Part shown: piece by piece, positions 55,301-64,000 of the stretch
Numbering within the stretch: position 1 is the first letter of the stretch
Layout of the letters: each line of letters starts with the position of its first letter
Assembly: GCF_011745365.1 (NCBI RefSeq)
Contig: NW_024468917.1
Span: 1,488,001-1,552,000, forward strand
DNA from: Cryphonectria parasitica EP155
Lineage: Eukaryota > Ascomycota > Sordariomycetes > Diaporthales > Cryphonectriaceae
Length of the DNA: 64,000 bases
Direction: 5' to 3'
Position numbers and translations under genes: made by a program
Notes under the pieces: model-generated
Databases searched by the model: none
Seen by the model: only the letters and a program-made list of their open reading frames with translations
Told to the model about the DNA's origin: nothing

Positions 55301-56612
55301 GGTTGACGATCTCGAGGCACGGCCAAGGCCGATCCGCACCAGACCCCTCGATTGGAAGCACTCGGCATCCTCGCAAGTCTGGTATAATGGCGGCGTGGAA
55401 CGGGCCAGTGTCGCCCGAGTCAAACATTAAACCACCCCTCTCATCTTCAATATAGCATAGCCCGGTATACCAGGGCCCGTCGGTCTCGGTCTGATACGAG
55501 ACCTCGCCCCTCATGCGCCCACAGAGGCTCTTCATAAGCCAGAGTACTTTGTTCGCGTCGTCGGTCGGCACGGGGAGGACAAGAGAGTCGGCGGAGGGGG
55601 GAGGGGACAGCATTGGTGAGGTCGGCCGCGATGCCCGCTTCATGAGCTTTGCCCTGGTGGGGCCCTTCTTCTCCTTCACGGCGGTTGTGGTCTGGATATG
55701 CAGATCGGTGGGCCGAGCTTGGTATACGGACGACGAGTATCCGGGCGACTCGAGCATGGGCGAATGTCTCGGCACGGATGGTCCCCGCAACATCTCCTCG
55801 TGCGGAGGCACCGAATTTACGGAACCGGTCGAGGAGACGGACCCGACCCTGTGCCTAGAGCTCTCAATGGGAGGGGTGACAGAGGACTGGCGGTATGGGC
55901 CGTCCATGGTGTGGCCCCGAGGTCGGACAGAGGAGGGCCGTGGAGGGGGGCTGGAGGAGACGGTGTCGAGGGAGCTGGGGAAGGCGTCATTAAAGACGAC
56001 GCCCTGTCTTCGCGAGCTGGCAGGCGTGCTGGCATTTGACATGGTAGTGCCAGGCACAACGGGTATGGACCTGGGAGGTGAGTTTGGCGGTGACATGGAC
56101 CCAAGCCCGCGGGAGGAGGAGGCGGCGGCGGCGGCGGCGGCAGCAGCAGCAGCACCAGACAGGTCTGCGCCAGGGTTCGTAGAAGCAATGTTGTTGTTTG
56201 TGCCTATACCGTCTTGTACGCCGTATCCGGGCGGCTCTGGTGTGACAGCTCGAGGGGTGAATGACTGGAGGCTCGCAGCCACGGCGAAGGAGGACGAGGA
56301 GGAGGTTGTGGTGGTGGGACTGGTCACACCAGGGCGATATGCGGTGCTGCTGATGCTGTTACTGCTGCGCAGGTTACCTGCAGAGGTCCTGCGCGGGATG
56401 CCAAAGCCTAGGGCTGCGATCTGACCGCCAGGAGGCATACCTCCTAAGGCTGCCGAGGATGGTGATCTAACTTGTCCCCCTCCCTGCCCCAGCGCCTGGG
56501 CAAAGGTCGGGTCGATGGTGTGCAGTAGTGGTACGGACGGGAGAGAGCTTGACGGCCGTCGTGGTCGAGGCGGTGGGCGCGAAGCGTCTTGAGATTTTCG
56601 GCGGGCATCCAT
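52374..56612 (-). CDS. BUD2: Bud2/Cla2-like RasGAP (PH-C2-RasGAP)
   Basis: One uninterrupted frame of 1412 aa from ATG 56612 to TGA 52374-52376. Residues 1-340 are Ser/Pro-rich and unordered. A PH-like region follows (about 350-460, with KSLCGRMRGEVSYQTETDGP and VDLWLAALLSWQQL). A second PH/C2 region spans about 500-830. The RasGAP domain spans about 860-1170: LLFRGNSLLTQALEFYMRRL, where Arg936 is the likely arginine finger, and FLFLRFICPAILNP, the FLR motif. It should accelerate GTP hydrolysis on a Rap/Rsr1-type GTPase, guiding polarity. The C-terminal 240 residues are Ser/Arg-rich. Assignment to Bud2 rather than Ira/NF1 rests on length and domain order; an upstream exon cannot be excluded. 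Confidence 0.87.
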   Translation of the reverse strand: MDARRKSQDASRPPPRPRRPSSSLPSVPLLHTIDPTFAQALGQGGGQVRSPSSAALGGMPPGGQIAALGFGIPRRTSAGNLRSSNSISSTAYRPGVTSPTTTTSSSSSFAVAASLQSFTPRAVTPEPPGYGVQDGIGTNNNIASTNPGADLSGAAAAAAAAAAASSSRGLGSMSPPNSPPRSIPVVPGTTMSNASTPASSRRQGVVFNDAFPSSLDTVSSSPPPRPSSVRPRGHTMDGPYRQSSVTPPIESSRHRVGSVSSTGSVNSVPPHEEMLRGPSVPRHSPMLESPGYSSSVYQARPTDLHIQTTTAVKEKKGPTRAKLMKRASRPTSPMLSPPPSADSLVLPVPTDDANKVLWLMKSLCGRMRGEVSYQTETDGPWYTGLCYIEDERGGLMFDSGDTGPFHAAIIPDLRGCRVLPIEGSGADRPWPCLEIVNPQTGAEVLLWPSKADEVDLWLAALLSWQQLRPGAVRTGSNSQTTTPTSQSRPELIRRGSSTASTAPNVIKVSMVAMWDKGVAHSPRAIVSRASTRDLRAAQTGWRKVSCILYDNGELKLITESDGQVQGVIPLSQLSRCAIQQLDRSVLDEDYCIAIVPTYASTSTQLSLFRPVFLSLDQRVLFEVWFVLLRAFTVPEIYALNESEEEPIIEVTNFEVEPTSDMFRIEKTISLRIIEAKLGGPTSPQSSSSRDRYGKSEQDAFVGNYFAEVHLDGDIRARTITKPATRTPFWRDDCEFADLSAELPILQVILKRYEGNLDGMNLPLYTAQRLQRGGGLTEVKCGVVDIPLQQLDRGRDYEEWRQIHDDRQQLIGTLLCKVRHEELIVFMARDYQPMSEMLHKFSAGLTSQISEALPGQLRRLAELFLNIFQVTNSSSEWLMALVEDEIDGIGQQAQMKKMRFSRRLRSSEALDVANANEREALRDMGKTLAGEANLLFRGNSLLTQALEFYMRRLGSDYIEEVLGHKIFEINEINPNCEVDPGKVQQGEDINQHWDQLLQFTNEIWECVARSASKFPPELRHILKYIRAVAEDRYGDFLRTVAFTSVSGFLFLRFICPAILNPKLFGLLRDYPRPKAQRTLTLIAKALQALANLSSIGKKEVWMEPMNRFLASRRQALKDFIDEVCAIPAERSNVILPASYSTPITILGRLSPMAREGFPSLPFLIDHARSFASLVRLWMDHNKGTTSDGRYDGDLLRFHQYCDALQQRADVCMSHIDAVRAADNENLSLPTDSDFVLADALDHISFADSHISTVSRGSTMTPWPESDRPPGSSGGSSFDEERTHGSRLQKVADRRAHGRHHKQPHWPNPSQGSSHRPGHGSPNMIKSLRSGKNAKRFLTGILRKIDREKFGSPDAFSRDQAGSQFPSSSRGADDTAKSGATTPIGTMRREKEKGRSLGLGGLVEGWKEFESSRH

Positions 56613-57470
56613 GCCGGCGAGCGGGAGTAGCGCGTTGGCTCGACACCTGCAGCAGGGCTGGACCGGACCACATTTACACGATCATCAGTGCTGATGGTGC
56701 GCATTGGAGCCGAGCGTGACCGCCTGTAAGCCAATGTGACTATTACAACGGGGGATCGTCGAGAGAGGAGCGCGCCGGTCGCGAGAGCCAATTGTTGGAG
56801 GGAAAGCAGAGCCTCTAGGGCCGCGGAAGGGTCCCCAGCAGGAAGACGAGGAGGAGGACGAGGAGGTGAGGCGTCTCCACAGTCGGACGTTGAGTTCTTG
56901 GAGCGGGCGCGGGCGAGGGAGGCGAAGAGAGCTAATACTGTAGAACCTCTCTCTGCCTGCCTATCTGCCAGCACATGCGGTTCTTGGTGCGGGTCCCCCT
57001 TCTTCTAATCTCTCTTTCTCTTTCTCTCTCTTTCTATGTATATTTCTCTACCTCTCTTTCTCGCTTTCTTTCTGTCTTTTCTCCCTCCTCTCTTCTGCCG
57101 ATAGTAACAAAAAACGAAGGGAGTAAGGGAAACAAGAGGAGATAACAAGATAGAAAGAAAAAAATAGAAGAAAAAAAAGTGGCCTCTGATGGTGGACTCC
57201 AGGATTCAATCACGAATCACAGGGTCGAGAACGGTAGGATTTGTTCGAGCTAGACCGACTTGTGGTGAAGGAGAGGATCCTTTCGGAGAATTAGCGAGGG
57301 CAGTTGAGCCTGGTCTGGTCGTTCTGCATCCGATCTGCCAATACGGAGTCGTAATGCACAATCCTGTGACCCCGGCGACTCCTTGTAGAGGAAGAAGGGT
57401 GGAGGAATAGCAAGAAGAAGAGGAGACCAGGCAATCAAATGGTGGTTGAAGCCTGGTGTGCGCTGCGTGC

Positions 57471-57473
<3 letters not shown>

Positions 57474-57507
<34 letters not shown>
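57474..57507. repeat. (GT)n microsatellite
   Basis: About 17 GT units, slightly mixed with GC at the left edge. It lies about 860 bp upstream of the RasGAP start. Confidence 0.9.
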
Positions 57508-57508
<1 letters not shown>

Positions 57509-58212
57509 AGGCGACGGTGAAGGTCGTCGAATTGAAGGTGAAGCACACCAGGGCAGGTTTGGTAGACCTGGTAGACCGAGCTTGTCGCCCTAGCTATGGA
57601 TCGCCGCCTGAGCTAACGAGGAGCTTTGCTAGATCCGACCTGGGCCCAGCCTCTGTCTGATACTGTAACGATAATGCGAATGCGATTTACTGCGGTATGT
57701 ACCATAGTACCATAGTACCTCATAACAGTAGGAAACACTGCTCTATGGAGTAAGTACTGTATATAGGTAGAGAGAGAGAGAGAAAAAAAAAATTAAGTAG
57801 ACAGTAGATAAGGAGCTCGGGACTTCGATGATGACGAACCATCCCCTCTTTCACTTCGTTATCGTTGCTACTGCTGCTGCTGCTGCTGCTGTTGACGGAA
57901 ACATGGCACAATGTGCTCTGCTGGTGTGTGTGTGTGTGTGTGTATACATACATATATTTGAAGTAAAATAAAAATACAGGAGAGAGCGAAGATCAACGAT
58001 CGCGGTGACGAATAGAGCTTGACCAAGACAAGAAAAAGGTGTGAAGGTGTGAAGAGTATAACACGGAGAAGAAATGCGCCAGGCCACAGGCGGTGGGTGG
58101 CCGGCAGTCGACAGGGCTGCATGTGTTCTCGCGGTGTGCGGAGTAAGTACTTAGTAAGGATAGATCTTTTAGTACTTAGTAGGCGAGCTTGGGGAAAAGG
58201 GTGAGAGAGTCT

Positions 58213-58245
58213 AGGTCCAGGTCCAGGTCCAGGTCAAGGTCCAGG
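58213..58245. repeat. AGGTCC hexanucleotide repeat
   Basis: Five units with one AGGTCA variant. On the minus strand it would encode alternating Asp-Leu, but the surrounding frame shows no recognisable protein. Confidence 0.85.
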
Positions 58246-60846
58246 CAGCGAGGGTCCCACCTCCAACTCCTCCCCCTCCCCAAAGTCCATCCCTGACGTT
58301 TGCTGGAGTCGGGAGCCCGGGGGCTTGGCGGTTGGTTTCCTTGGTCAGGGGCCAACCTCAACCTTGGCAGCTCCTGGCAGGCTCCGCCGCGGGCTTGTCG
58401 GCACGGGCCTATGTTGTGATCGCTACCACTGGCTACCAAGCTTCCGGGCCAGGCCTACTAGGGGCCTTACAGGGCCTAGCTATGAGTGCGAGCGGGGAAG
58501 ACGCGAGGGAAGGGGGGCCATACCCCTGGGACCACTGCGCTAAATGCTGTATATTCCCCAGGCTAGCTAGCAACACGCAAGCCAACCTGTTGATGACAAG
58601 TGCTGACATACAAGAGAGAAAGACCCAGAGAAGAACCCGAGCAAAAGATCAAAAATCGACGATCCAGGCCATCTGGTGCAAGCGCAGAACAAAATGCGGA
58701 TCTTGACCCCCGCCTTGGATTCGCTGTGGACACACACCATGGAGAAACATGCCGAATAGGGAGCCTGGCATTGTGATTAAAACTCTCATCCCTTGTTGTT
58801 GGGCAGACATCATCTCCAGTGTCTTGCCTCACCGGTCAAGAGCAGCCTCGTCTCCCTCACTCGGCTGGGCCGTACGAGGAATTCTCATCAGCCTCGTTGC
58901 AGCGATGCGACCCTGTGCTACATCACCGGGGCATCGGCTCTTCGTGGGCCCTTTGGAAGGCCCGTGATGCTTATTGTTCCTGAGGCTCTACGCAGGGTCG
59001 CATTGCTAGACCGAGCATGTTGGGGGCGGCGCTTCATTTCCAACACCCTGGGACTTTGCCCACCTGCGTTTTTTGGTGTGACTCTCTCCTGCGGACCTGC
59101 CTGTCCGGGCTATGGCGTCGTCAGTTGGTGGCCCATCAGCAACGCAGGGTTCGAAAGAAGCAACTCCCAAGGGGAGAAAATAAATGCCCATGGACGAAAC
59201 ACAAAAGTGCTGCACTTTGAAATTGTGCAAGCGACAAACGCACTGCTTGCTCGCGTGCTGAAACTGCAACATTCTCTGAGCCCCGGTTTTCTTTCCCAGA
59301 TATGAGATGACTGGAAGTTTATTGTCTTATGATGAAAAACGACGACGAAAACAACGTTTTGCACATATTACTCTCGTACAGACAGGGCCCCTCTCATTCT
59401 TATGACCTGAGCTTTGTGGGGTACTCGAACGCATGAAACGTACATTCCATGCAACTACTGTAGAATTCGTGGGGATCAGCCTTAGTCCCCGTCATGTTCG
59501 AGACCGACAGACGGGACGGACGCCGTTGGCTCAAGTAAAGTGATATATGATTACCCCCCAGCCAACCCTCGACGGGGCAGCGAGTCAGCCACTATTATGG
59601 CACGAATATGAGCACCCGTGAGGATTTGTGACGAGATTTCGGTGGAGGGAGAGAGAAAGAGGGGCGGGGGCGCTTTGTTGAACTTGGATCATCAATGGTC
59701 GCTGCAAAGGAACGTGCTCAGGAGCGCATTCGCATCATTCTCTGGCTCAAGTGGGTATACATTCTGTGAGTATGTAAAGGTGAAGATTGACCCGCCATGA
59801 CCGCTTACGTTTCAGACTTCAAGGCTGATCTCTCATGACTAGTGCTCTTAGCTGTCAAGGCATGAAATTATGTCACAGCGACTACTTCTGAATCATCTGA
59901 AGCAGTGAGAATGACAGGAAACAGCTCAGTGTGGCGAACAACTACCACAAGCTGCCTTGAAGAAGACAAAGACAATGAAAGAGCCGTCTTTACTACTATA
60001 CTCATGATGCAGACTATTATTCCTGCCAATGCTTCAAAGGCCTCGAGGTCCACCCCGAAAGGAGTTAGTGCCGTGGCTCTTATGTCCGATTCCGAACATG
60101 CTGAGATCCTTCTATACTACTGGAGTTAATTACTGTCTTGATCTTCGGACGCACGACATATTGGTCCAGCCACCGCCAAACGGCTGGACCTTTCCAAAAA
60201 TACGAAAAGGAGGGGGGGAAGAAGGAAAGAGAGAGAATGTGTGTGATACAGCAGACCTGTCCACTTGGCCGCGGACCCGATGATTCCAAAGCTCTCCCTG
60301 TTACCCAGACAGAAAATAGTTCCTAATACTGCGCTCCCTGGTCACTAATATGTTCCTTCTGCAACGTCGCTGTGGTATCACTTTCAGCTGTTTACCCACA
60401 TAGGCATTTCGTCTGCCTCCTCAATGGCTGCCAATATCCCGTGAGCAGTCTCGTACTTAGGCTTGTTGATTTCGCCAGCCGCCATCGTCCCAGAATAGAG
60501 GAAGGGATTGAAAAAAGAAAAAGAAAGAAACAAACTTCTTATATAAATCGTGAAACATCTCGGTCGTTCCAGAGTACTGCGAGGTGAATCCTCGCAGGGG
60601 CTGAGGCATCTGCACCATGACAGAATACAATGAAAGACCCTCACCCTGCCCTATATTCGCGCCAACATATAATTATTGCCACTATAATTGCTTTCAGCTT
60701 GGGCACACTTACTGCGGATGGGTCGGGAACTAAAAGTGAAGCAGGGGAGATAGGGTTGTGTCATATCATTCCTTGCCATATGATAGCTAATACTCTCAGC
60801 ACGACAACTGGAAGTTTTCGAATCACGTTGCTCTACTTTCATCCTC

Positions 60847-61224
60847 TCAATTAGGAGCCAATCCAGTCTTCTCGGTGGATTTGAGCAACATATCCAGTAC
60901 AGCAGCCGTATAGCGTGAGATGAAAGTTTTGTTTACCAAGCCAAACTGTGTCCTGCAAACCTTTTCAAACCGCATGTCGAGTTTATATCGAATCGACTCA
61001 TCCCCTAGGATAATGTCTGAATGCCTCGTAGGAAGCACTTATTAGCCATTCTTTTCGCCCAGCTACAATGCGATTGGATGATCCTCATCCAGCGCTATTG
61101 ATTCAACCGTAGTAGTCCGAAAAGGATTGAATGTAACTCCAGGCAAGGCCAAACCTGGACAGAATGGAGGTTCTCCACGGCTGTCACGGAATAGTCTGCT
61201 GATGACATTGAGACATCTTTTACA
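60847..61224 (-). pseudogene. Candidate two-exon gene fragment of unknown function
   Basis: On the minus strand a frame open from 61224 to 61067 joins, by a 42-nt candidate intron (GTAGCT..ACGAG with a GGCTAAT branch-like site, 61025-61066), to a frame ending at TGA 60847. The join keeps phase and gives 111 residues, with natural-looking stretches such as RLFRDSRGEPPFCPGLALPG, ESIALDEDHPIALHSDIILG and FEKVCRTQFGLVNK. No ATG starts it. A TGA blocks the left edge at 61225-61227, and another frame is open just upstream, so either further introns or a frameshift is needed. I recognise no family. It may be a decayed gene. Confidence 0.3.
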
Positions 61225-62213
61225 TCAAGGGGAGTTTCAATAGAAAACCCTTCATCCCATTACAGGAGTCGTCATCAGACTACGTATTCACGAGACTTCC
61301 AGATAGCCATGAGGGAAAGGAAGAAACAGAGGGTGTAGGCCGTATAAGCACTTACTATATAGAAGATGGGGGCCAAGGTAGCTCAGAATGGGATGAATAA
61401 GAAGTTCCTGACAGGGTTGCTCTCAGATCTGCTTATTAATCTCTGCTGTTACGAATCCTCCACTTCTCTCCGCGTCTTCCTCTATCTCAAAAGTATCATC
61501 CATCTTGATGTGTCTACCTATATAACATGTGTTTGGGATCAAGCAACAGTTACGCTTACTTTAATCCTGCGCCTTCAGCAAAGCTAGCAAGCACTTACGA
61601 AGCTGTTCTGTTGTCTAGGGGAGAGAATAAAGAAAGAAATAAAACAGAGTGTGAAAAGGGAGCGTTGACCTTCATAAACAAACCTCTTAGAACCATATCA
61701 TTGCCACCGTGATGTCAGCTTAGGCTTCTCCATTCAGTTGCACAATTTGCAACGACAAAGCGAGTCTACCAAGCAATGCGGTTCTCTCTAACTCCTAATT
61801 ATGATACTATGTAAACTCACCCATTTTCAGGTGGTTTGTGGTGCTTGTAAGGGTTAATGCCTTTGTTCTCGAGGGTTTGTCCGGATCAGGCAAGACGAAC
61901 CTCGACATCTTCACATGGGGCTTTCACAACCAAAAGTCCTACTCAGATCATACTCTTTGGCCATGTCTTTGTCCAGAACTGAGATGTGCAGGTTCGATTC
62001 GACCAGCAGTACACTAAAGAGCTGGGCGCGCATAGAAGGCCTCTGGTTTGCAGCAGCTTCCATTCCTAACACCGATACCCAGACGACACTTGCAAACTCT
62101 ATGTTAAGGGTAGACTTGCGAAATTATCCAGACTGGCCAGGTTTACCCATCCTGTTAACATCGTCGAGCCAACACCTTCCTTTCAACCTCAGACCACACA
62201 ACCCTCCTCAACG

Positions 62214-63998
62214 ATGGGCAGGAAGTCATCTAAACAGAAGTTGAGAGCTGAGAACTCTATTCGAGGATCGCCCGTTGCCAGAGATGACGCAAGCCTAGGA
62301 GGCACATCGCAAACGACAACAGCAGCCGTCCCTCCTTCACCTCAGGAGACTGGAGAGGCTAGCGAGGCGATAGCAACCGACGGATCAAACCTTCCCTCTC
62401 CCACCATGCTTGGCCCCTCGACGGATGAAGTGGAGGCAAAGGCAGCCCCAATAACGAGTAACGAACCATCGAAAACGCCTAGCGCTGGTGGCGCGGCTCC
62501 TACAACACCACCAGCAGAAACAAACGTACTCGACGACGCTGAGTCCAACGAGACCGTTGCAGAGATCTTGACCGACGCTCTTATGGGGGGCAACCTATCT
62601 GAAGAGGTGGTGCCTCATGTTGGAGACCCGAGCCTTGGCCCTGCTCCTTTCATCAAGATGTCTCGAGAACAATGGGACGAAGTCGAGTGTGGTGGGACAA
62701 ATACCAAGGCTGAGGACAATGCGGTCGAGCAAGGCGGGACCACCATGGCGGCCAGTGCAGAGATGCCAGCGGAACCAACCCCTCCCCTACGAAGTGCCTC
62801 CCAGACGGTCGCAGTACTCTTAGAAAACGAGCGAAAGCGCGCAGACGACCTCGAGGCGCGACTGCAGGCTTCCGAGGCGCAGCGACAGAAGCTAGCGGGG
62901 CAGCTCGCGGAGGCGAGGGAGAACATGAGCGACCTGTGGTATGCGCACGAAAATGCGAGCAAGGGCCGGCACCTGGACCGGCTCAAGTACGAAGACCGCA
63001 TGAAGGACAAGGACGAGCTCGAGGCCGGTCTCAGAGCGCGCATCCACAGGCTGGAGGAGCAGCTGATCGAGACCAACAGGTACCGTGCCCAGGCGGCGGC
63101 GCCCGAGAGGCTGGCGAGCGAGCAGCATGCCAGATATGTGCAGGCTGAGGAGGACCTCAGGGCGGCGCTACGGCGGGAGCAGAAGCTCATCGCAGACCTC
63201 GAGAGCGAGCGTAGCAGGGCAGCACGTCTGGATGCACAGCTGATGGAGGGTCTGCCGGATATTGAGGACGAAAACGACGAGGAGGAGGAAACTCATGGCC
63301 AAGAAGGGACGCGAAAGGCTGGGAAGAGGGTCCAGGAGGCTGAGGAGCGGGTCAAGGAGGCGCAGCGCGAGACCGACCTAGCCAAACAGCAGAAAAAAGC
63401 TCTTCTGACCGAGCTAAAGAAGACGCAGGAGGCCCTGCAGGATAGTCAGTCCAATCTCTGGAAGGCACGGTCAGAGATCAATCGCCTGAACCTGAATAAG
63501 TTTCGGACAGCGAACGAATTCCTCGATCGCTACAGCGGGCTGCTTGATCCCCAGTCGCAGCTGTACCAAAACATGGTCGCCATCGCCGATTATCGGGATC
63601 GTGTTAGCAAGGCGCCCACGGATGAGCAGAGAGCCGGGGTCAGGCTCTTCAGGGACTTTCTCGAGGAGAGAACGGAGGTCCTCCGCCGGGCGATGGCTGC
63701 AGATGATCCACGACCCGTCTTGAAGGAATTCGACGACAGGTGGGAAGAGGTTGCCATCGCAAATGACTGGGGTGCGATGGTCTTCTACAAATTGTCTGCG
63801 ACAAGAACTGCTGCTGCTGTCAGGTTCCAGAGCGAATCGAACAGCTCCAAGGATGCTTTGCAGGACATGATGAAGCATGCCAAAGCGGTCCAGGAGAACA
63901 TGGGAGACGCCTACAATGGTGACCTGGTCGATAGGATCATTGATCTCAACGATGAAATGGAGCGCACGAGGCGGCCAAGAGGGAGGCCAAGGGCTTGA
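62214..63998 (+). CDS. Coiled-coil protein with AT-hook-like C-terminus, unknown function
   Basis: One uninterrupted frame of 594 aa from ATG 62214 to TGA 63996-63998, two bases before the window ends. Residues 1-195 are Ser/Thr/Ala/Pro-rich and unordered. Residues about 200-425 form a long coiled coil (ERKRADDLEARLQASEAQRQ, LEEQLIETNRYRAQAA, and RVQEAEERVKEAQRETDLAK), broken by an acidic DENDEEEE segment near 345-352. Residues 430-580 look globular and helical (FLDRYSGLLDPQSQLYQNMV). The protein ends RRPRGRPRA, which resembles an AT-hook core (PRGRP) and could bind A/T-rich minor grooves. No signal peptide. No known family is recognised. The start follows no clear upstream exon, although one cannot be ruled out. 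Confidence 0.7.
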   Translation: MGRKSSKQKLRAENSIRGSPVARDDASLGGTSQTTTAAVPPSPQETGEASEAIATDGSNLPSPTMLGPSTDEVEAKAAPITSNEPSKTPSAGGAAPTTPPAETNVLDDAESNETVAEILTDALMGGNLSEEVVPHVGDPSLGPAPFIKMSREQWDEVECGGTNTKAEDNAVEQGGTTMAASAEMPAEPTPPLRSASQTVAVLLENERKRADDLEARLQASEAQRQKLAGQLAEARENMSDLWYAHENASKGRHLDRLKYEDRMKDKDELEAGLRARIHRLEEQLIETNRYRAQAAAPERLASEQHARYVQAEEDLRAALRREQKLIADLESERSRAARLDAQLMEGLPDIEDENDEEEETHGQEGTRKAGKRVQEAEERVKEAQRETDLAKQQKKALLTELKKTQEALQDSQSNLWKARSEINRLNLNKFRTANEFLDRYSGLLDPQSQLYQNMVAIADYRDRVSKAPTDEQRAGVRLFRDFLEERTEVLRRAMAADDPRPVLKEFDDRWEEVAIANDWGAMVFYKLSATRTAAAVRFQSESNSSKDALQDMMKHAKAVQENMGDAYNGDLVDRIIDLNDEMERTRRPRGRPRA

Positions 63999-64000
63999 GC

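Larger units (their letters stand above)
56613..62213. other. Gene-poor stretch of about 5.6 kb with microsatellites
   Basis: Upstream of the RasGAP start. CT-rich sequence at 57003-57090 may be its core promoter. Microsatellites: (GT)n 57474-57507, (CTG)n 57870-57891, (GT)n 57923-57944, and an AGGTCC hexamer repeat 58213-58245. The longest ORFs here (for example 58793-59305) have no recognised domain. Candidate coding remnants lie at 60847-61224 (-) and around 59868-60105 (-). No intact gene seen. Confidence 0.5.

Noticed and set aside
55513..56424. 303-codon plus-strand ORF
   Set aside because: Antisense shadow of the low-complexity N-terminus of the RasGAP gene.
61988..62005. GGTTCGATTCGA, resembling a tRNA B box
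   Set aside because: No matching A box or cloverleaf stems could be built around it.

Overview
The window looks like a chromosomal segment of a filamentous ascomycete (Pezizomycotina, probably Sordariomycetes). The reasons are short GT-AG introns (mostly 42-205 nt) with clear branch points, a HET-domain gene, an RTA1-family membrane protein, a GtaA-type secreted glutaminase, an Iec3-type INO80 subunit and a combined Not3/Not5 protein. Base composition is near balanced, intergenic spaces are long, and simple repeats are common. No rRNA, tRNA, CRISPR array or intact transposon was recognised. Exon borders below were worked out by hand from splice sites and reading-frame continuity.

Layout, left to right. 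The window opens inside a ureidoglycolate lyase gene (1-495, +). Then come a 2H-type phosphoesterase (3456-4720, +), ribosomal protein eL42 (5256-6051, -), a GxSxG lipase (6924-7834, -) and an RTA1-like membrane protein (8931-10396, -). A gene-poor stretch of about 8.5 kb follows. Next are a secreted glutaminase (18894-21230, +), a HET-domain protein (23401-25738, +), an endosulfine/Igo1 homologue (27191-27830, +), MYG1 (28621-29700, -), INO80 subunit Iec3 (30419-31957, +), NADP-isocitrate dehydrogenase with a dual start (33011-34631, -), a secreted royal-jelly/yellow-like protein (36039-37166, -) and a zinc-finger protein carrying a 36-residue tandem repeat array (39256-40802, -).

After about 4 kb without a recognisable gene come Not3/Not5 (44804-46843, -), D-aminoacyl-tRNA deacylase (47888-48740, +), cyclophilin-40 (49633-50983, +) and a Bud2-type RasGAP (52374-56612, -). 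About 5.6 kb of mostly non-coding DNA follows. The window ends with a coiled-coil protein of unknown function that has an AT-hook-like tail (62214-63998, +).

The genes do not form an operon or a metabolic cluster. Most are housekeeping genes: translation (eL42, DTD), mRNA turnover (Not3/5), chromatin (Iec3), TORC1/Greatwall signalling (Igo1), Ras-type signalling (Bud2-like) and NADPH supply (IDH). Lineage-variable genes are mixed in: HET, the repeat-bearing zinc-finger protein, the yellow-like protein, RTA1 and the coiled-coil protein. The strongest unusual signals are the in-frame 108-bp minisatellite in the zinc-finger gene, coding-strand poly-C tracts inside several introns, and a lipase intron whose donor site contains an in-frame stop.
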